Source of the DNA: VGWB01 sp964480945
GTDB lineage: Bacteria; Bacteroidota; Ignavibacteria; UBA10030
Assembly (NCBI GenBank): GCA_964480945.1
Contig: CAYZRX010000002.1
Span: 1-64,000, forward strand
Direction: 5' to 3'
Length of the DNA stretch: 64,000 nt
The position numbers and the translations under genes were made by a program. The notes below the pieces were generated by a model. It made no database searches and was not told where the DNA came from. It was given only the letters and a program-made list of their open reading frames with translations. Within the stretch, counting starts at the first letter, position 1, and each line of letters begins with the position of its first letter. Below are positions 25,317 through 33,819 of the stretch, one piece after another.

Positions 25317-26227
25317 TGCGATCGCAACGCCAACCCGATAGCGGCGGCGAACCGGGAGCTCTCCTTTACGTACGGTTCGTAGAGCTTCTTCGATGGGGAA
25401 AGATTCCGCACTGCGTTCAACAACAGCGTCTCGACCCCCGTTTCGCGTTGCACCTGTGATGCGGCCGCTGAGGAGACACCGACTCCGTACAGGAAGATCT
25501 TCGCGGGCGCTTCCAAACCGTCCTTTTCTTTGAGAAATCTGAGGTAGGCCACGGCGGTCTTTTTCAGCTCGTTCGAGGATTCGAGAGGATACGTGCGATA
25601 GTCCACGAGCTCTCCGCGCGCGAGGAGGCTTCCGTCGAGTCGGCCGGACCGCATTCCAAAGAGAGCGAGGTTGTCTTTTCCCAGTTCAGGGTAATTGAAG
25701 CGGAGAGATTTCTCCGTGCTGAACTGGTCGATGTCGATCAGGTGCAGCTGGAGCCGCAGCTCGGTGACGGCCTTTTTCAGGAAGCCGATGATCCCTCGAC
25801 GGACGGAAATCAGCAGCATCCGCTTTGTCTTGCCTGCTCCCCACGGAAGGGGATGGAAATTGAGCAGGAAGTCTTTGAGGGGGGCGTTGGGATGGTATTG
25901 TTCGAACTCCCACTGCATGTAGGAAGTAAGCTCGTTCCCCTGGAGCGTTGCGTCGACCGGTATGATGTTGATGAACACCGGATCGGTCGGGAGGGCGAAA
26001 GAGATCTGCTTGCCGTGAACGCGGTTCTGCTTCATCAGTTCCTCCAGTTCGTACACAAACGTGTAGAGCTGGGGGTGGTTCGCGGAGATGGCTGTTGCGT
26101 GCGCGAAGTCCAGGGAGCTGGACCGTTCGCCGAGGGCGACGACGGACATCTTTTTTCCGTGCTCGACCTCAGCCAGCTGGAACTGTCCGCTGCAGAACGA
26201 GACCGCGACGTGATGGGATGATTTCAT
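25313..26227 (-). CDS. PilM-like actin-fold protein
   Basis: Protein of 304 residues resembling PilM/FtsA-type actin-like ATPases of type IV pilus systems. The N-terminus (HHVAVSFCSGQFQLAEVEHG) has the beta-hairpin of the phosphate-1 region, ISFALPTDPVFINIIPVD matches the PilM 'conserved LP...' region, then MQWEFEQYHP (the E-x-E..Q helix preceding the phosphate-2 strand), LLISVRRGIIGFLKKAV, HLIDIDQFS, and a C-terminal ASQVQRETGVETLLLNA..AAAIGLALR-like end. No PilN, PilO, PilP or PilQ follows, unlike classical pil operons. It overlaps rsmD by 4 bp, and a ComEA-like gene lies upstream. The call is by motif pattern; nucleotide binding is unproven. Confidence 0.7.
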   Translation of the reverse strand: MKSSHHVAVSFCSGQFQLAEVEHGKKMSVVALGERSSSLDFAHATAISANHPQLYTFVYELEELMKQNRVHGKQISFALPTDPVFINIIPVDATLQGNELTSYMQWEFEQYHPNAPLKDFLLNFHPLPWGAGKTKRMLLISVRRGIIGFLKKAVTELRLQLHLIDIDQFSTEKSLRFNYPELGKDNLALFGMRSGRLDGSLLARGELVDYRTYPLESSNELKKTAVAYLRFLKEKDGLEAPAKIFLYGVGVSSAAASQVQRETGVETLLLNAVRNLSPSKKLYEPYVKESSRFAAAIGLALRSQ

Positions 26228-26320
26228 GGCATGACCCCGGGTTCAAATGTGTGGCTCGAAGTCGCTCGCCGCGGGACGCCGTGCAACTGTTCCGCCTTAG
26301 CCCCTTGACAGGAATGGCCG

Positions 26321-26737
26321 CTAATAGACGGTCAGGAACGGTTTGAGCTTTTCGAGCTTTTTCTTGCTGATCCCCTTCACATTTCCCAGATCGTCGAGCG
26401 TCTTGAAATCCCCGACGTCCTTTCGGTACGCAAGGATCCTCGCGGCGGTCACTTCGCCGATTCCGGGCACGTTCATCAGCTCCTTCTTCGTTGCCGTGTT
26501 AAGGTTCACGAGGCCGGCCGAGTTTTCGTCTCCGGCAAGTGTGGTGTCGGCAACGATCGATTCGCTGAGCGCCGCGAAGGTGCTGTCCGTCGACCGATAG
26601 TCAAACGGCTGTGACGATGGAAACGTCTCCCTGTACAACCGAATCCCCGCCCCGATGAGAAACGTCGCCACGAGAAACAAGATGACCCGCTGTTCCGTGA
26701 CGGTAAGTGCGAGCCAGTTCTTCAAGCGCTGGAACAT
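26321..26737 (-). CDS. ComEA-like helix-hairpin-helix protein with N-terminal membrane anchor
   Basis: Protein of 138 residues. One transmembrane segment (about 18-36, VILFLVATFLIGAGIRLY) precedes a linker and a C-terminal double helix-hairpin-helix domain (about 76-138): VNLNTATKKELMNVPGIGEVTAARILAYR, then FKTLDDLGNVKGISKKKLEKLKPFL. This is the ComEA arrangement for DNA binding at the outer face of the inner membrane during transformation, although many bacteria have such proteins without proven competence. It follows dnaJ by 6 bp, and a PilM-like gene follows 93 bp downstream. No comEC is present here. Confidence 0.85.
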   Translation of the reverse strand: MFQRLKNWLALTVTEQRVILFLVATFLIGAGIRLYRETFPSSQPFDYRSTDSTFAALSESIVADTTLAGDENSAGLVNLNTATKKELMNVPGIGEVTAARILAYRKDVGDFKTLDDLGNVKGISKKKLEKLKPFLTVY

Positions 26738-26743
26738 TCGGTT

Positions 26744-27916
26744 CTAGGAGAACGCGTCCTTTACCTTTTCAAAGAAACTCCTGGAATGGCCGTGCCGTTC
26801 TACCTCGTTCGGGGTGATGTGCTCAGACTCCCCGAGCTTCCTGAGGAGCTCTTTCTCGTCTGGGTTCAGCTTGGCGGGGACCCATATGTTGATCCTGACG
26901 AGCTGATCCCCCCGGCCGTGGCTGTTCAAATGGGGGATTCCGCGGTCTCGCATCCTCAGCAGCCGGCCGGCAGGAGTGCCGGGATCGATCGTCAGTTTCG
27001 CCTTGCCGGTGAGCGTCGGAATCTCGATTTCGCCGCCCAGCGCCGCCACGGGATAGCTGACGTTGAGATCATAAATGATGTCGTCACCGCTCCGGGTGAA
27101 GTACTGATGCGGCTGCTCCTCAATCAGGACGATCAGGTCACCCGGCGGACCTCCTCTCTGGCCCGCGTTGCCCTGCCCGTGCAACGGGATGTAGTTGCCG
27201 TCGGTGACACCCGCGGGGACGTTCACTTTGATCGTCGTTTCGCCCGGCACGCGCCCTTCACCGCGACAGTTCGAGCACGGATCCTTGACGACGCGCCCCT
27301 CGCCGCCGCACGTCGGACACGCCGTGATGTTCACGAATTGCCCGAACATCGAGCGCGAAACCTGGCGCAACTCGCCCGTCCCGTTACACTGAGGGCACGT
27401 CGAGGAGCCCGTTCCGGGTCTTGACCCTGTCCCCTTACAGACGTCGCAGACCTTCTGCTTTCTGACTTTGATCTTCTTCTCGACGCCGAGCGCAATTTCC
27501 TCGAGCGTGAGCTGCAGCTTTACCTGGAGGTCCGAGCCCGGGATGCCCCGCTGGGCTCTGGATGATCGCCGGCTACGAGTTGAGGTTCCGAACATCTCGT
27601 CGAAAATGCCGCCGCCGAAACCGCTTCCGAAGATGTCACTGAACGTTGAAAAGATGTCGTTGATGTCGTGGAACTCGCGGTAGTTGGTGCCGCGCATGCC
27701 CTCGTGCCCGAACTGGTCGTACCGGCGCCGCTTCTCCGGCTCGCCCAGGACTTCGTACGCCTCTGCCGCCTCTTTGAATTTCTCTTCGGCCTCCTTGTTG
27801 CCCGGGTTGCGGTCAGGATGATACTTGAGAGCCATCTGGCGGTACGCTTTCTTGATCTCATCCTGTGAGGCGTTGCGGGAGACGCCGAGTATGTCGTAAT
27901 AGTCCCGTTTCGTCAT
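26744..27916 (-). CDS. dnaJ: Chaperone DnaJ (Hsp40, type I)
   Basis: DnaJ of 390 residues, co-chaperone that delivers unfolded protein to DnaK and stimulates its ATPase. J domain (1-70) with HPD at 33-35, a G/F-rich segment (about 80-128) that carries an unusual basic insertion (STRSRRSSRAQR), four zinc-binding CxxCxGxG motifs (C157, C174, C200, C214), and the substrate-binding C-terminal domains. It follows grpE by 6 bp, giving hrcA-grpE-dnaJ; dnaK is not in the window. Confidence 0.97.
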   Translation of the reverse strand: MTKRDYYDILGVSRNASQDEIKKAYRQMALKYHPDRNPGNKEAEEKFKEAAEAYEVLGEPEKRRRYDQFGHEGMRGTNYREFHDINDIFSTFSDIFGSGFGGGIFDEMFGTSTRSRRSSRAQRGIPGSDLQVKLQLTLEEIALGVEKKIKVRKQKVCDVCKGTGSRPGTGSSTCPQCNGTGELRQVSRSMFGQFVNITACPTCGGEGRVVKDPCSNCRGEGRVPGETTIKVNVPAGVTDGNYIPLHGQGNAGQRGGPPGDLIVLIEEQPHQYFTRSGDDIIYDLNVSYPVAALGGEIEIPTLTGKAKLTIDPGTPAGRLLRMRDRGIPHLNSHGRGDQLVRINIWVPAKLNPDEKELLRKLGESEHITPNEVERHGHSRSFFEKVKDAFS

Positions 27917-27922
27917 AGCGGG

Positions 27923-28555
27923 CTACGTTGTCGGCTTTCCGCTCGTCTCACCTTTCGCACTCGCCGGCCTCTCTTTGCCGGATCCTTCGACATTCCCGTG
28001 CTCGGTCGGAGGCATCGAGACGATCACTTTGGCGTGACGGAGGACGCGATCATCGAGCGTATATCCTCTCTCCACGACCTCGACGACCGTATGCGGGGGA
28101 ACGTCATTGCGAGGGATTTGGAGAAGTGCGTCGTGGTAGTGAACGTCGAATTCTTTGCCGAGAGAGTCGATCTGCCTGACGCCCTGCATCTCCAGGAACT
28201 TCAAGAGCTTCAGGTGGATAAGTTCGATCCCCTTGACGAACGCCTCCGATTCCCTTCGATCCTTGCTCAGCTTCAACGAACGCTCAAAGTCGTCGACGAT
28301 CGGCAGGAGCTCCTCGATGACATCGGCCTTGGCGTATCGTGTCGCCGAGGTCGATTCATTCTCGGCCCGCTTCTTGAAATTGTCGAACTCGGCAGCTTTC
28401 CGCAGCAGAAGATCCTTGTAGTACTCAACCTGCTTCTCAGCTTCTGCCAGTCTCTGAGCCTGGTCTTCGGAGGGCTGAATGCTCGGAGTTTCCACGGGCA
28501 GCTGCTCGGGTTGTTTCTGCTCAGCTTGATTTGGTGCTTGTTCCTGTTCTTCCAT
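27923..28555 (-). CDS. grpE: Nucleotide exchange factor GrpE
   Basis: GrpE of 210 residues. A Gln/Glu/Pro-rich disordered N-terminus (1-35) leads into a long coiled coil (about 36-100; AEKQVEYYKDLLLRKAAEFDNFKKR) and the beta-wing domain that ends PHTVVEVVERGYTLDDRVLRHAKVIVS, the GrpE signature. It exchanges ADP for ATP on DnaK. The C-terminal 25 residues (KERPASAKGETSGKPTT) are a disordered tail longer than in E. coli. It lies 33 bp after hrcA. Confidence 0.96.
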   Translation of the reverse strand: MEEQEQAPNQAEQKQPEQLPVETPSIQPSEDQAQRLAEAEKQVEYYKDLLLRKAAEFDNFKKRAENESTSATRYAKADVIEELLPIVDDFERSLKLSKDRRESEAFVKGIELIHLKLLKFLEMQGVRQIDSLGKEFDVHYHDALLQIPRNDVPPHTVVEVVERGYTLDDRVLRHAKVIVSMPPTEHGNVEGSGKERPASAKGETSGKPTT

Positions 28556-28588
28556 ATTCTGAGAAATCTCGCTTGTTCGTTGTCCGAT

Positions 28589-29635
28589 TCACGCTTTCAT
28601 CATCCGGGCGATCAGTTTGGCGACATGGTCAACCAACGGGATCAACTTTCCGTAGTCCATCCTCGTGGGTCCGATGATACCGACCCTCCCGGTGATGCCC
28701 TCGAGATCATAGGTCGCCGACACAACACTGTATTCTCTTGCCTTCGAGTCTTTGTTTTCCTCTCCGATCGTGATCACGAAGTTCTTGTCCAGCTCCTCGT
28801 GCTTTTCGAGCAAATGGACAATGATGTCGTCGTTTTCAATGAGCTCGATGATGCTCCGGAAGTTCCTCGGGTCGATGAATTCAGGCTGCTCGATGATGTT
28901 CTGCGTCCCGGAAATATGGACTTTGTCACGGTCCTTCATATCATCGAACAATTGATCGACGGAGTCGATGAAGAGCCGGATCAGGCCGGTCCGCTCGTCC
29001 TGAACGTCTCGAGTCCGCTCGATAAACGTGTCACGAATCTCGCGGAGTGTCAACCCCGACAGTCGTTCGTTCAGGACTCGGCTGATATGCTCGAGATACT
29101 CGCGTTTGATTTCGACGCCGACTTCCAGCATCAGGGTTTTCACAAGCCCGGAGCGAATCGAGATGACGACCAGCAATTTCGACGACGCGATCGGGATCAG
29201 CTCGAGCTTCTCAAAAACCCCGCTGCTGATGTGCGGTGATGAGACCACGCTGAGCTGCTTCGAAATTTTCCCCAGCAGTTTGGAGGTCTCGCGCAACAGT
29301 GAATCGGGGTCTGCCATTGTGGCAAGTTGCTGCTCGATCTCGACCTTCTCCCGCTCCGTGAGCTTCTGCATCTCCATCAGGAAATCGATGTAGTAGCGGT
29401 ACCCAAGGTCCGTCGGCACCCGGCCGGCAGATGTGTGCGGGTGCGAGAGGTAGCCGAGATCCTCCAGGTCCGCCATAACGTTGCGGATTGTGGCGGGACT
29501 GAGCTGTGACTCAAAGTGTCTGGAGATATAGCGAGATCCTACGGGGACGGCAGTCTGGATGAAATTGTAGACGACGTGCCGCAGGATGTCGCGCTCCCTG
29601 CCGTTCAAACCTTCCGTTTTTGGTTGGCTGATCAT
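28589..29635 (-). CDS. hrcA: Heat-inducible transcription repressor HrcA
   Basis: HrcA of 348 residues. An N-terminal winged-helix domain (about 8-75; LNGRERDILRHVVYNFIQTAVPVGSRYIS and SPATIRNVMADLEDLGYLSHPHTSAGRVPT) binds the CIRCE operator in other bacteria, followed by the GAF-like/dimerisation and inserted domains. It is the first gene of hrcA-grpE-dnaJ. A promoter with TTG-20-TATTTTTA is at 29661-29691. I found no CIRCE inverted repeat (TTAGCACTC-9-GAGTGCTAA) between the gene and 29770, so its target must be elsewhere or diverged. Confidence 0.95.
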   Translation of the reverse strand: MISQPKTEGLNGRERDILRHVVYNFIQTAVPVGSRYISRHFESQLSPATIRNVMADLEDLGYLSHPHTSAGRVPTDLGYRYYIDFLMEMQKLTEREKVEIEQQLATMADPDSLLRETSKLLGKISKQLSVVSSPHISSGVFEKLELIPIASSKLLVVISIRSGLVKTLMLEVGVEIKREYLEHISRVLNERLSGLTLREIRDTFIERTRDVQDERTGLIRLFIDSVDQLFDDMKDRDKVHISGTQNIIEQPEFIDPRNFRSIIELIENDDIIVHLLEKHEELDKNFVITIGEENKDSKAREYSVVSATYDLEGITGRVGIIGPTRMDYGKLIPLVDHVAKLIARMMKA

Positions 29636-29660
29636 CTCAAAAAACGCCTGATTTTCCGTT

Positions 29661-29691
29661 TAAAAATAAGACTTTTTGCATAGGTTGTCAA
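29661..29691 (-). promoter_or_regulatory. Candidate promoter for hrcA-grpE-dnaJ
   Basis: Minus strand: TTGACA at 29691-29686, then TATTTTTA at 29668-29661 (20 nt from TTG to TA). Transcription would begin near 29655, about 20 nt before the hrcA ATG at 29635. The sequence upstream has no CIRCE element. Confidence 0.55.
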
Positions 29692-29938
29692 GGAAGCAGT
29701 TCTCGAATGATCCAACGCTTCAGGATGGAATCGCGTTTCGATGATCTGAGGCGTCCTGGCAGCTAAAATGTCGCGCGACTCCCCGACGACACCACGAAAT
29801 TGTCTTGAAGGGCCGTGTGCCTGCACGCACTCTGGACCGAGCGAGATCGACGACTTCCCTCCGACAGAGGATGCCGTGACGAATGCACATTGTCGTGCTT
29901 TGCAGACGACGAAACCGTTCTGCAGTCCGGCGATCAGG

Positions 29939-29969
29939 TTGCATCGACGTTCATTTCTTGCTATCTTCA
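29939..29969 (+). promoter_or_regulatory. Candidate promoter for carA
   Basis: TTG at 29939-29941, 20 nt, then TATCTTCA at 29962-29969. The leader would be about 40 nt to the TTG start at 30014. The remaining 29692-29938 between hrcA and carA shows no gene, tRNA or element that I recognise. Confidence 0.4.
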
Positions 29970-30013
29970 TTGCCGCAGAGAGTGTTTCCTACCAGAAGGG
30001 TGAGAGGAGTTCG

Positions 30014-31159
30014 TTGGTCGCAAAGCTTGCTCTTGAAAACGGGACCGTCTTCACGGGAGAGAGCTTCGGAGCCTCGGCTGAAGTCACCGGTGAAGTCGTT
30101 TTCAATACGAGCATGACCGGATATCAGGAGATCCTCACCGATCCGTCCTACGCCGGCCAGATTGTAACGATGACCTACCCTCTCATCGGCAACTACGGCG
30201 TCAATCTCCAGGATCTCGAATCGACAAAACCTCAAGTCGCCGGCTTCGTGGTGAGGGAATATTTCGACTTCTACAGCAACTTCCGGGCGACCGGCAGTCT
30301 CGGAGACTGGCTCGCGAAGCACAATATCGTTGCCGTCCAGGGGATCGATACCCGCATGCTTACGAAGATCATCAGGACCGTCGGAGCAATGCGCGGGATC
30401 ATTTCGACTCTCGATCTCGACGACGAAAGCCTGGTCCGAAAGGCGAAGCGGTCACCTGAAATGACCGGGCTGGACCTTGCAAAGGTTGTCACCACGCCTG
30501 AGCCTTACGGGTGGGAAGAGGTGGACAGGACACCATTTGCCTTGAAACCCGATTCGAAATCAAGGCTCAACGGGAGGCGATGGGAGGTCGTGGTGTACGA
30601 TTACGGCGTGAAACACAACATCTTGAGGCGCCTGACGTCCTACAACTGCAAACTGACTGTAGTCCCGGCGTCGTTTCCGGCCGAGCGGCTGCTCGGAATG
30701 GACCCGGATGGGGTCTTTCTCTCGAATGGTCCAGGCGATCCGGCGGCGGTCCGGTATGGGATCCAAAACATCAAGAAGCTCATCGGAAAGAAGCCGATTT
30801 TCGGCATTTGTCTTGGCCACCAGTTGCTCGCCCTTGCACTCGGCGGGAGGACTTTCAAGCTGAAATTCGGGCATCGGGGCGCGAACCATCCCGTGAAGAA
30901 CCTGCTGACGAACGATATCGAGATCACTTCTCAGAACCACGGATTTGCCGTGGACCCCCAATCGCTCGACCAGAAGACGATTGAAATTACCCATCTCAAC
31001 CTTAACGATGGCACCAACGAAGGACTGCGCCATCGGGACCTGCCAATCTTCAGCGTCCAGTATCACCCCGAGGCATCGCCCGGACCCCACGACAGCGACT
31101 ATCTCTTCGCTCAGTTCATTGAGTTGATGGAACGAGAGCGCGTGGCCGTCGCCAAATAG
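30014..31159 (+). CDS. carA: Carbamoyl-phosphate synthase small subunit
   Basis: CarA of 381 residues, the glutamine amidotransferase subunit that supplies ammonia to CarB for arginine and pyrimidine synthesis. The N-terminal domain begins LVAKLALENGTVFTGESFG. The class I amidotransferase domain has FLSNGPGDP, the nucleophile cysteine in FGICLGHQLLALA (about residue 266), NHGFAVD, and HPEASPGPHD with the catalytic His-Glu pair. TTG 30014 is chosen: GAGGAG sits 4 nt ahead and the protein then has normal length; the frame is open to 29768 but that extension is not conserved in type. carB is not in the window, so carA is unlinked from it here. Confidence 0.95.
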   Translation: MVAKLALENGTVFTGESFGASAEVTGEVVFNTSMTGYQEILTDPSYAGQIVTMTYPLIGNYGVNLQDLESTKPQVAGFVVREYFDFYSNFRATGSLGDWLAKHNIVAVQGIDTRMLTKIIRTVGAMRGIISTLDLDDESLVRKAKRSPEMTGLDLAKVVTTPEPYGWEEVDRTPFALKPDSKSRLNGRRWEVVVYDYGVKHNILRRLTSYNCKLTVVPASFPAERLLGMDPDGVFLSNGPGDPAAVRYGIQNIKKLIGKKPIFGICLGHQLLALALGGRTFKLKFGHRGANHPVKNLLTNDIEITSQNHGFAVDPQSLDQKTIEITHLNLNDGTNEGLRHRDLPIFSVQYHPEASPGPHDSDYLFAQFIELMERERVAVAK

Positions 31160-31161
31160 AA

Positions 31162-31183
31162 AACCCTCCGGTCGCGGAGGGTT
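31162..31183. terminator. Bidirectional terminator between carA and P1 peptidase gene
   Basis: A 9-bp stem AACCCTCCG / CGGAGGGTT with a GTCG loop lies 3 nt after the carA stop. On the minus strand it is followed by TTTTCTATTT, so it can also end the opposing transcript; on the plus strand the T-run is weak. Confidence 0.8.
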
Positions 31184-31218
31184 CTGCTTCATCTTTGCTG
31201 CCTGCCTCCAAGCCGTCG

Positions 31219-32358
31219 TCACTTCAATTTTCTATACTTTTTTAAAAGATCTTTCACCTTCTCAATCGGCAATGCCTCGATCTCTCGACCGCCGTACCCC
31301 TTCACGGATGTCGCTTTCAACAGCGAGTTGTAGATTGATTCCTCCGTGGCTTCGACGACAGCCTGAAACAAGGGTGACATGTCATCCTCGCCCAATCGTG
31401 GGACCTGCTGCATCTTATTCGCATCGATGCGAATACGGATCTCCTCGGCCGTTGAAAACGCGATAACGTAGTCGCCGCTGCCGTTGCTCATCGACGAGCC
31501 TGTTCTGCCGAGTGCGAGCGTCGCACGTTTTGCCAGCCGTTTCAACTGGTGGCTGTTCAACGGCGCGTTGGTCGCGATGACCATCATGCAGGAGCCGTCC
31601 CCGGGATAGTTCAACTGATTGCGAAAGCTGTATCGTCCAAGCTCTTTGCCGATGGGGACGCCTGCGATGTCCAGCACGCCGCCGTAGTTGGTTTGTACCA
31701 ACACTCCGACGGAGAATCCGCCGAGTGAAGGAGGCAGCACCCTGGAACTCGTTCCGATCCCGCCCTTCCATCCGAAACATATTGTGCCTGCACCTGCGCC
31801 GACGCACCCCTCCGCGACGGGGCCGGAGGTTGCGGAGCGGATCGCCTCGACGGCATGCTCACGTTTGACGTGTCTCCCGCGGATGTCGTTGAGTCCGCCG
31901 TCATTCGTCTCCCCCACGACCGGGTTGATGGATCGGACGTTCTCATTGCCATGCAGCGCCAGCATGTAGTCGACGATTCCATCTGCAACGTCCCATACGC
32001 TGAGGGTGTTGGTGAGAAGGATCGGCGTCTCAATCTGACCCAGCTCCTCCACCTGTGTCACGCCCAGCAGCTTGCCGAAACCGTTGCCGACGTAAACCGC
32101 TGTCGGCACTTTTTCGCGGAACAGGTTTCCGCCGTGCGGTAGGATGGCAGTGACGCCGGTCCGAACGTCTTCGCCTTCATTCAGCGTGACCTGGCCCACC
32201 CGGACGCCCGGGACATCGGTGATAGCGTTCAGCGTTCCGGTTCGGAAGATGCCGACTTCAACGCCGAGGTCCCTCAGGCGCGGTCGGTCACTGGATTGGG
32301 CGAGAAGAAGGGAAAGGGGGGAGAGGAGAGTTATGAAGACGTACACGGCATATCTCAT
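31219..32358 (-). CDS. P1-family (DmpA-like) aminopeptidase, secreted
   Basis: Self-processing N-terminal nucleophile peptidase of the S58/P1 (DmpA) family, 379 residues. A signal peptide (1-20, ...LLLAQ) directs it to the periplasm. RLRDLGVEVGIFRTGTLNAITDVPGVRVGQVTL is the classical N-terminal family motif, and SINPVVGETNDGGLNDIRGRHV and GCVGAGAGTICFGWKGGIGTSS follow. The autocleavage/nucleophile site is GDGSCMMVIATNAPL (Gly-Ser around residue 258), matching the Gly-Ser of DmpA. It probably releases N-terminal amino acids, possibly D-residues or beta-peptides. It is followed 82 bp downstream of the dipeptidase gene on the same strand, suggesting peptide use. Confidence 0.92.
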   Translation of the reverse strand: MRYAVYVFITLLSPLSLLLAQSSDRPRLRDLGVEVGIFRTGTLNAITDVPGVRVGQVTLNEGEDVRTGVTAILPHGGNLFREKVPTAVYVGNGFGKLLGVTQVEELGQIETPILLTNTLSVWDVADGIVDYMLALHGNENVRSINPVVGETNDGGLNDIRGRHVKREHAVEAIRSATSGPVAEGCVGAGAGTICFGWKGGIGTSSRVLPPSLGGFSVGVLVQTNYGGVLDIAGVPIGKELGRYSFRNQLNYPGDGSCMMVIATNAPLNSHQLKRLAKRATLALGRTGSSMSNGSGDYVIAFSTAEEIRIRIDANKMQQVPRLGEDDMSPLFQAVVEATEESIYNSLLKATSVKGYGGREIEALPIEKVKDLLKKYRKLK

Positions 32359-32440
32359 GGCTGGCTCCGACTTGTGAGTATGAGAACGAAAGCGAGCGGG
32401 GGCGGTTCGAGCGACTGTGCGGAGATCGTTGCTTCCTGCG

Positions 32441-33676
32441 TTATGAACCTGCCTGCAGCTCCTTCGCTCTTCGTTCGATCTCCGACCAGACCCGAAGCAG
32501 GTTCCCGCCGCAGATTTTCTGAATGTCCTTGTCGGAATAGCCGCGCTTCAGCAGCTCCTCAATGAGATTCGGATATTGGGAGACATCCTTCAGGCCGATG
32601 GGGAGCGTGGGCCCAACGCCTTCAAAATCCGAGCCCAGGCCGACGTAATCCACACCGACGAGTTTCACGACGTGGTCGATGTGATCGGCGACCTGCGAGA
32701 CGGTTGCGAAGGGAATGGCATGCTCAGCCTGGTATTTCCTGATGTACTCCTGTGCTTCCGGGTCGCTGAATTTCAGATTCCTGCTCCGGAAATAAGCCGT
32801 GATCTCCTTTCTCGCTTCGTCCTCACGCTCCCGATAGTCCGAGCTGATGAAGGATGAGCCGAAGGCGATCTGGATGACCCCGCCGTTCTTCGCAAGCAGT
32901 TTGATCATGTCATCCGACATATTCCGCTCGAAGCCGGGCGTGAAATAACGGCAGGAGGAGTGGGAGGCGATGACGGGGGCTTTCGTGACGTTCATAACAT
33001 CGTAAAACGCGTCATCCGAGATATGCGACACATCCACCATAATGCCGACCCGGTTCATCTCGAGCACGAGGCGGCGGCCGAAAAAGCTCAACCCTTTCCA
33101 GACGTGGGTCGAGTCGTAGGAGGAATCCGAGATGTGGTTGTGCAGCGCGTGCGCCAGCGTAATATAGCGGATCCCGCGGTCATAGAAATACTTGACGTTG
33201 TCGAGGTTATGCTCGATCGGCGATCCGTTCTCCATGCCCATGCAGAGGGAGATCTTTCCCTTCTTGAACTGCGAGGTGACATCGGCAGGGGAGCGAGCGA
33301 TAGCGAATTTCGATGGCTGATCCTTGGCCAACTGCTCTACCATGTCGATGAGCGTATCTGCGAGTGGTTTTGATGAACCGCCCCGAGCTTCGATCTCGCT
33401 CGGAACGTAGATGGCCATGAAGGGTGCATTCAATCCCCCCGCCTTGGCGCGCACGAAGTCGAAGTCTCCGTCCGGCGTTCTCTGGGAGATGTCCTCCCAG
33501 TGCATTTTCAGCCGATATGGGACGTCGAGGTGGGTGTCGATGATAATGAACCGCTGGGCGAGCTGTTGGGCTTTCGCTTTGAGCGCGCCTTCCTGGGTCG
33601 ATTGCTGAGCGACGACAGGGGGAGTGATCAGGAACAGGGCGAGGAGGGGAAGTGGACGAAAGAGTTTACGCATCAC
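32441..33676 (-). CDS. Membrane dipeptidase (M19), secreted
   Basis: Renal-dipeptidase-like zinc enzyme of 411 residues with a signal peptide (1-23, ending PPVVAQ). TIM-barrel motifs: IDTHLDVPYRLK (first zinc His and Asp), SLCMGMENGSPIEHN (bridging Glu), RYITLAHALHNHISDSSYD (variant of the usual LTH..N...D), VDVSHISDDAFYDV and VIASHSSCRYFTP (later zinc histidines), and VGLGSDFEGVGPTLPIGL near the C-terminus. It hydrolyses dipeptides in the periplasm. A promoter with TTG-20-TATTCTCA lies 50-80 bp upstream. The P1-family peptidase gene follows on the same strand. Confidence 0.93.
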   Translation of the reverse strand: MMRKLFRPLPLLALFLITPPVVAQQSTQEGALKAKAQQLAQRFIIIDTHLDVPYRLKMHWEDISQRTPDGDFDFVRAKAGGLNAPFMAIYVPSEIEARGGSSKPLADTLIDMVEQLAKDQPSKFAIARSPADVTSQFKKGKISLCMGMENGSPIEHNLDNVKYFYDRGIRYITLAHALHNHISDSSYDSTHVWKGLSFFGRRLVLEMNRVGIMVDVSHISDDAFYDVMNVTKAPVIASHSSCRYFTPGFERNMSDDMIKLLAKNGGVIQIAFGSSFISSDYREREDEARKEITAYFRSRNLKFSDPEAQEYIRKYQAEHAIPFATVSQVADHIDHVVKLVGVDYVGLGSDFEGVGPTLPIGLKDVSQYPNLIEELLKRGYSDKDIQKICGGNLLRVWSEIERRAKELQAGS

Positions 33677-33724
33677 GATGCCTCGCGAAGATGGTGGATG
33701 GAGTTACGGCTGGTTTTCTGGGAA

Positions 33725-33755
33725 TGAGAATAGCCCATTTGTCGGAAAGATGCAA
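33725..33755 (-). promoter_or_regulatory. Candidate promoter for the dipeptidase gene
   Basis: Minus strand: TTG at 33755-33753, 20 nt, TATTCTCA at 33732-33725. The start would be near 33719, about 43 nt before the ATG. It lies just downstream of the inverted repeat at 33767-33810. Confidence 0.4.
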
Positions 33756-33766
33756 GCCCCCAGCAG

Positions 33767-33810
33767 CCTTCCGAAGGTCTCCGCGTACAGCAAGGGGAAC
33801 CTTCGGAAGG
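33767..33810. repeat. 12-bp perfect inverted repeat
   Basis: CCTTCCGAAGGT (33767-33778) and ACCTTCGGAAGG (33799-33810) are perfect reverse complements 20 nt apart, and each arm is itself palindromic at its core. It lies between the nrdJ terminator and the dipeptidase promoter. It may be a dispersed intergenic repeat or a regulatory site. Confidence 0.65.
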
Positions 33811-33819
33811 TTCTCGCGC

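Noticed and set aside
27998..29239. 413-residue + strand frame opposite grpE and hrcA
   Set aside because: It is antisense to two well-conserved genes.
29632..29970. 112-residue minus frame upstream of hrcA
   Set aside because: It runs through the hrcA promoter, has no family features and its start lies in the carA leader.
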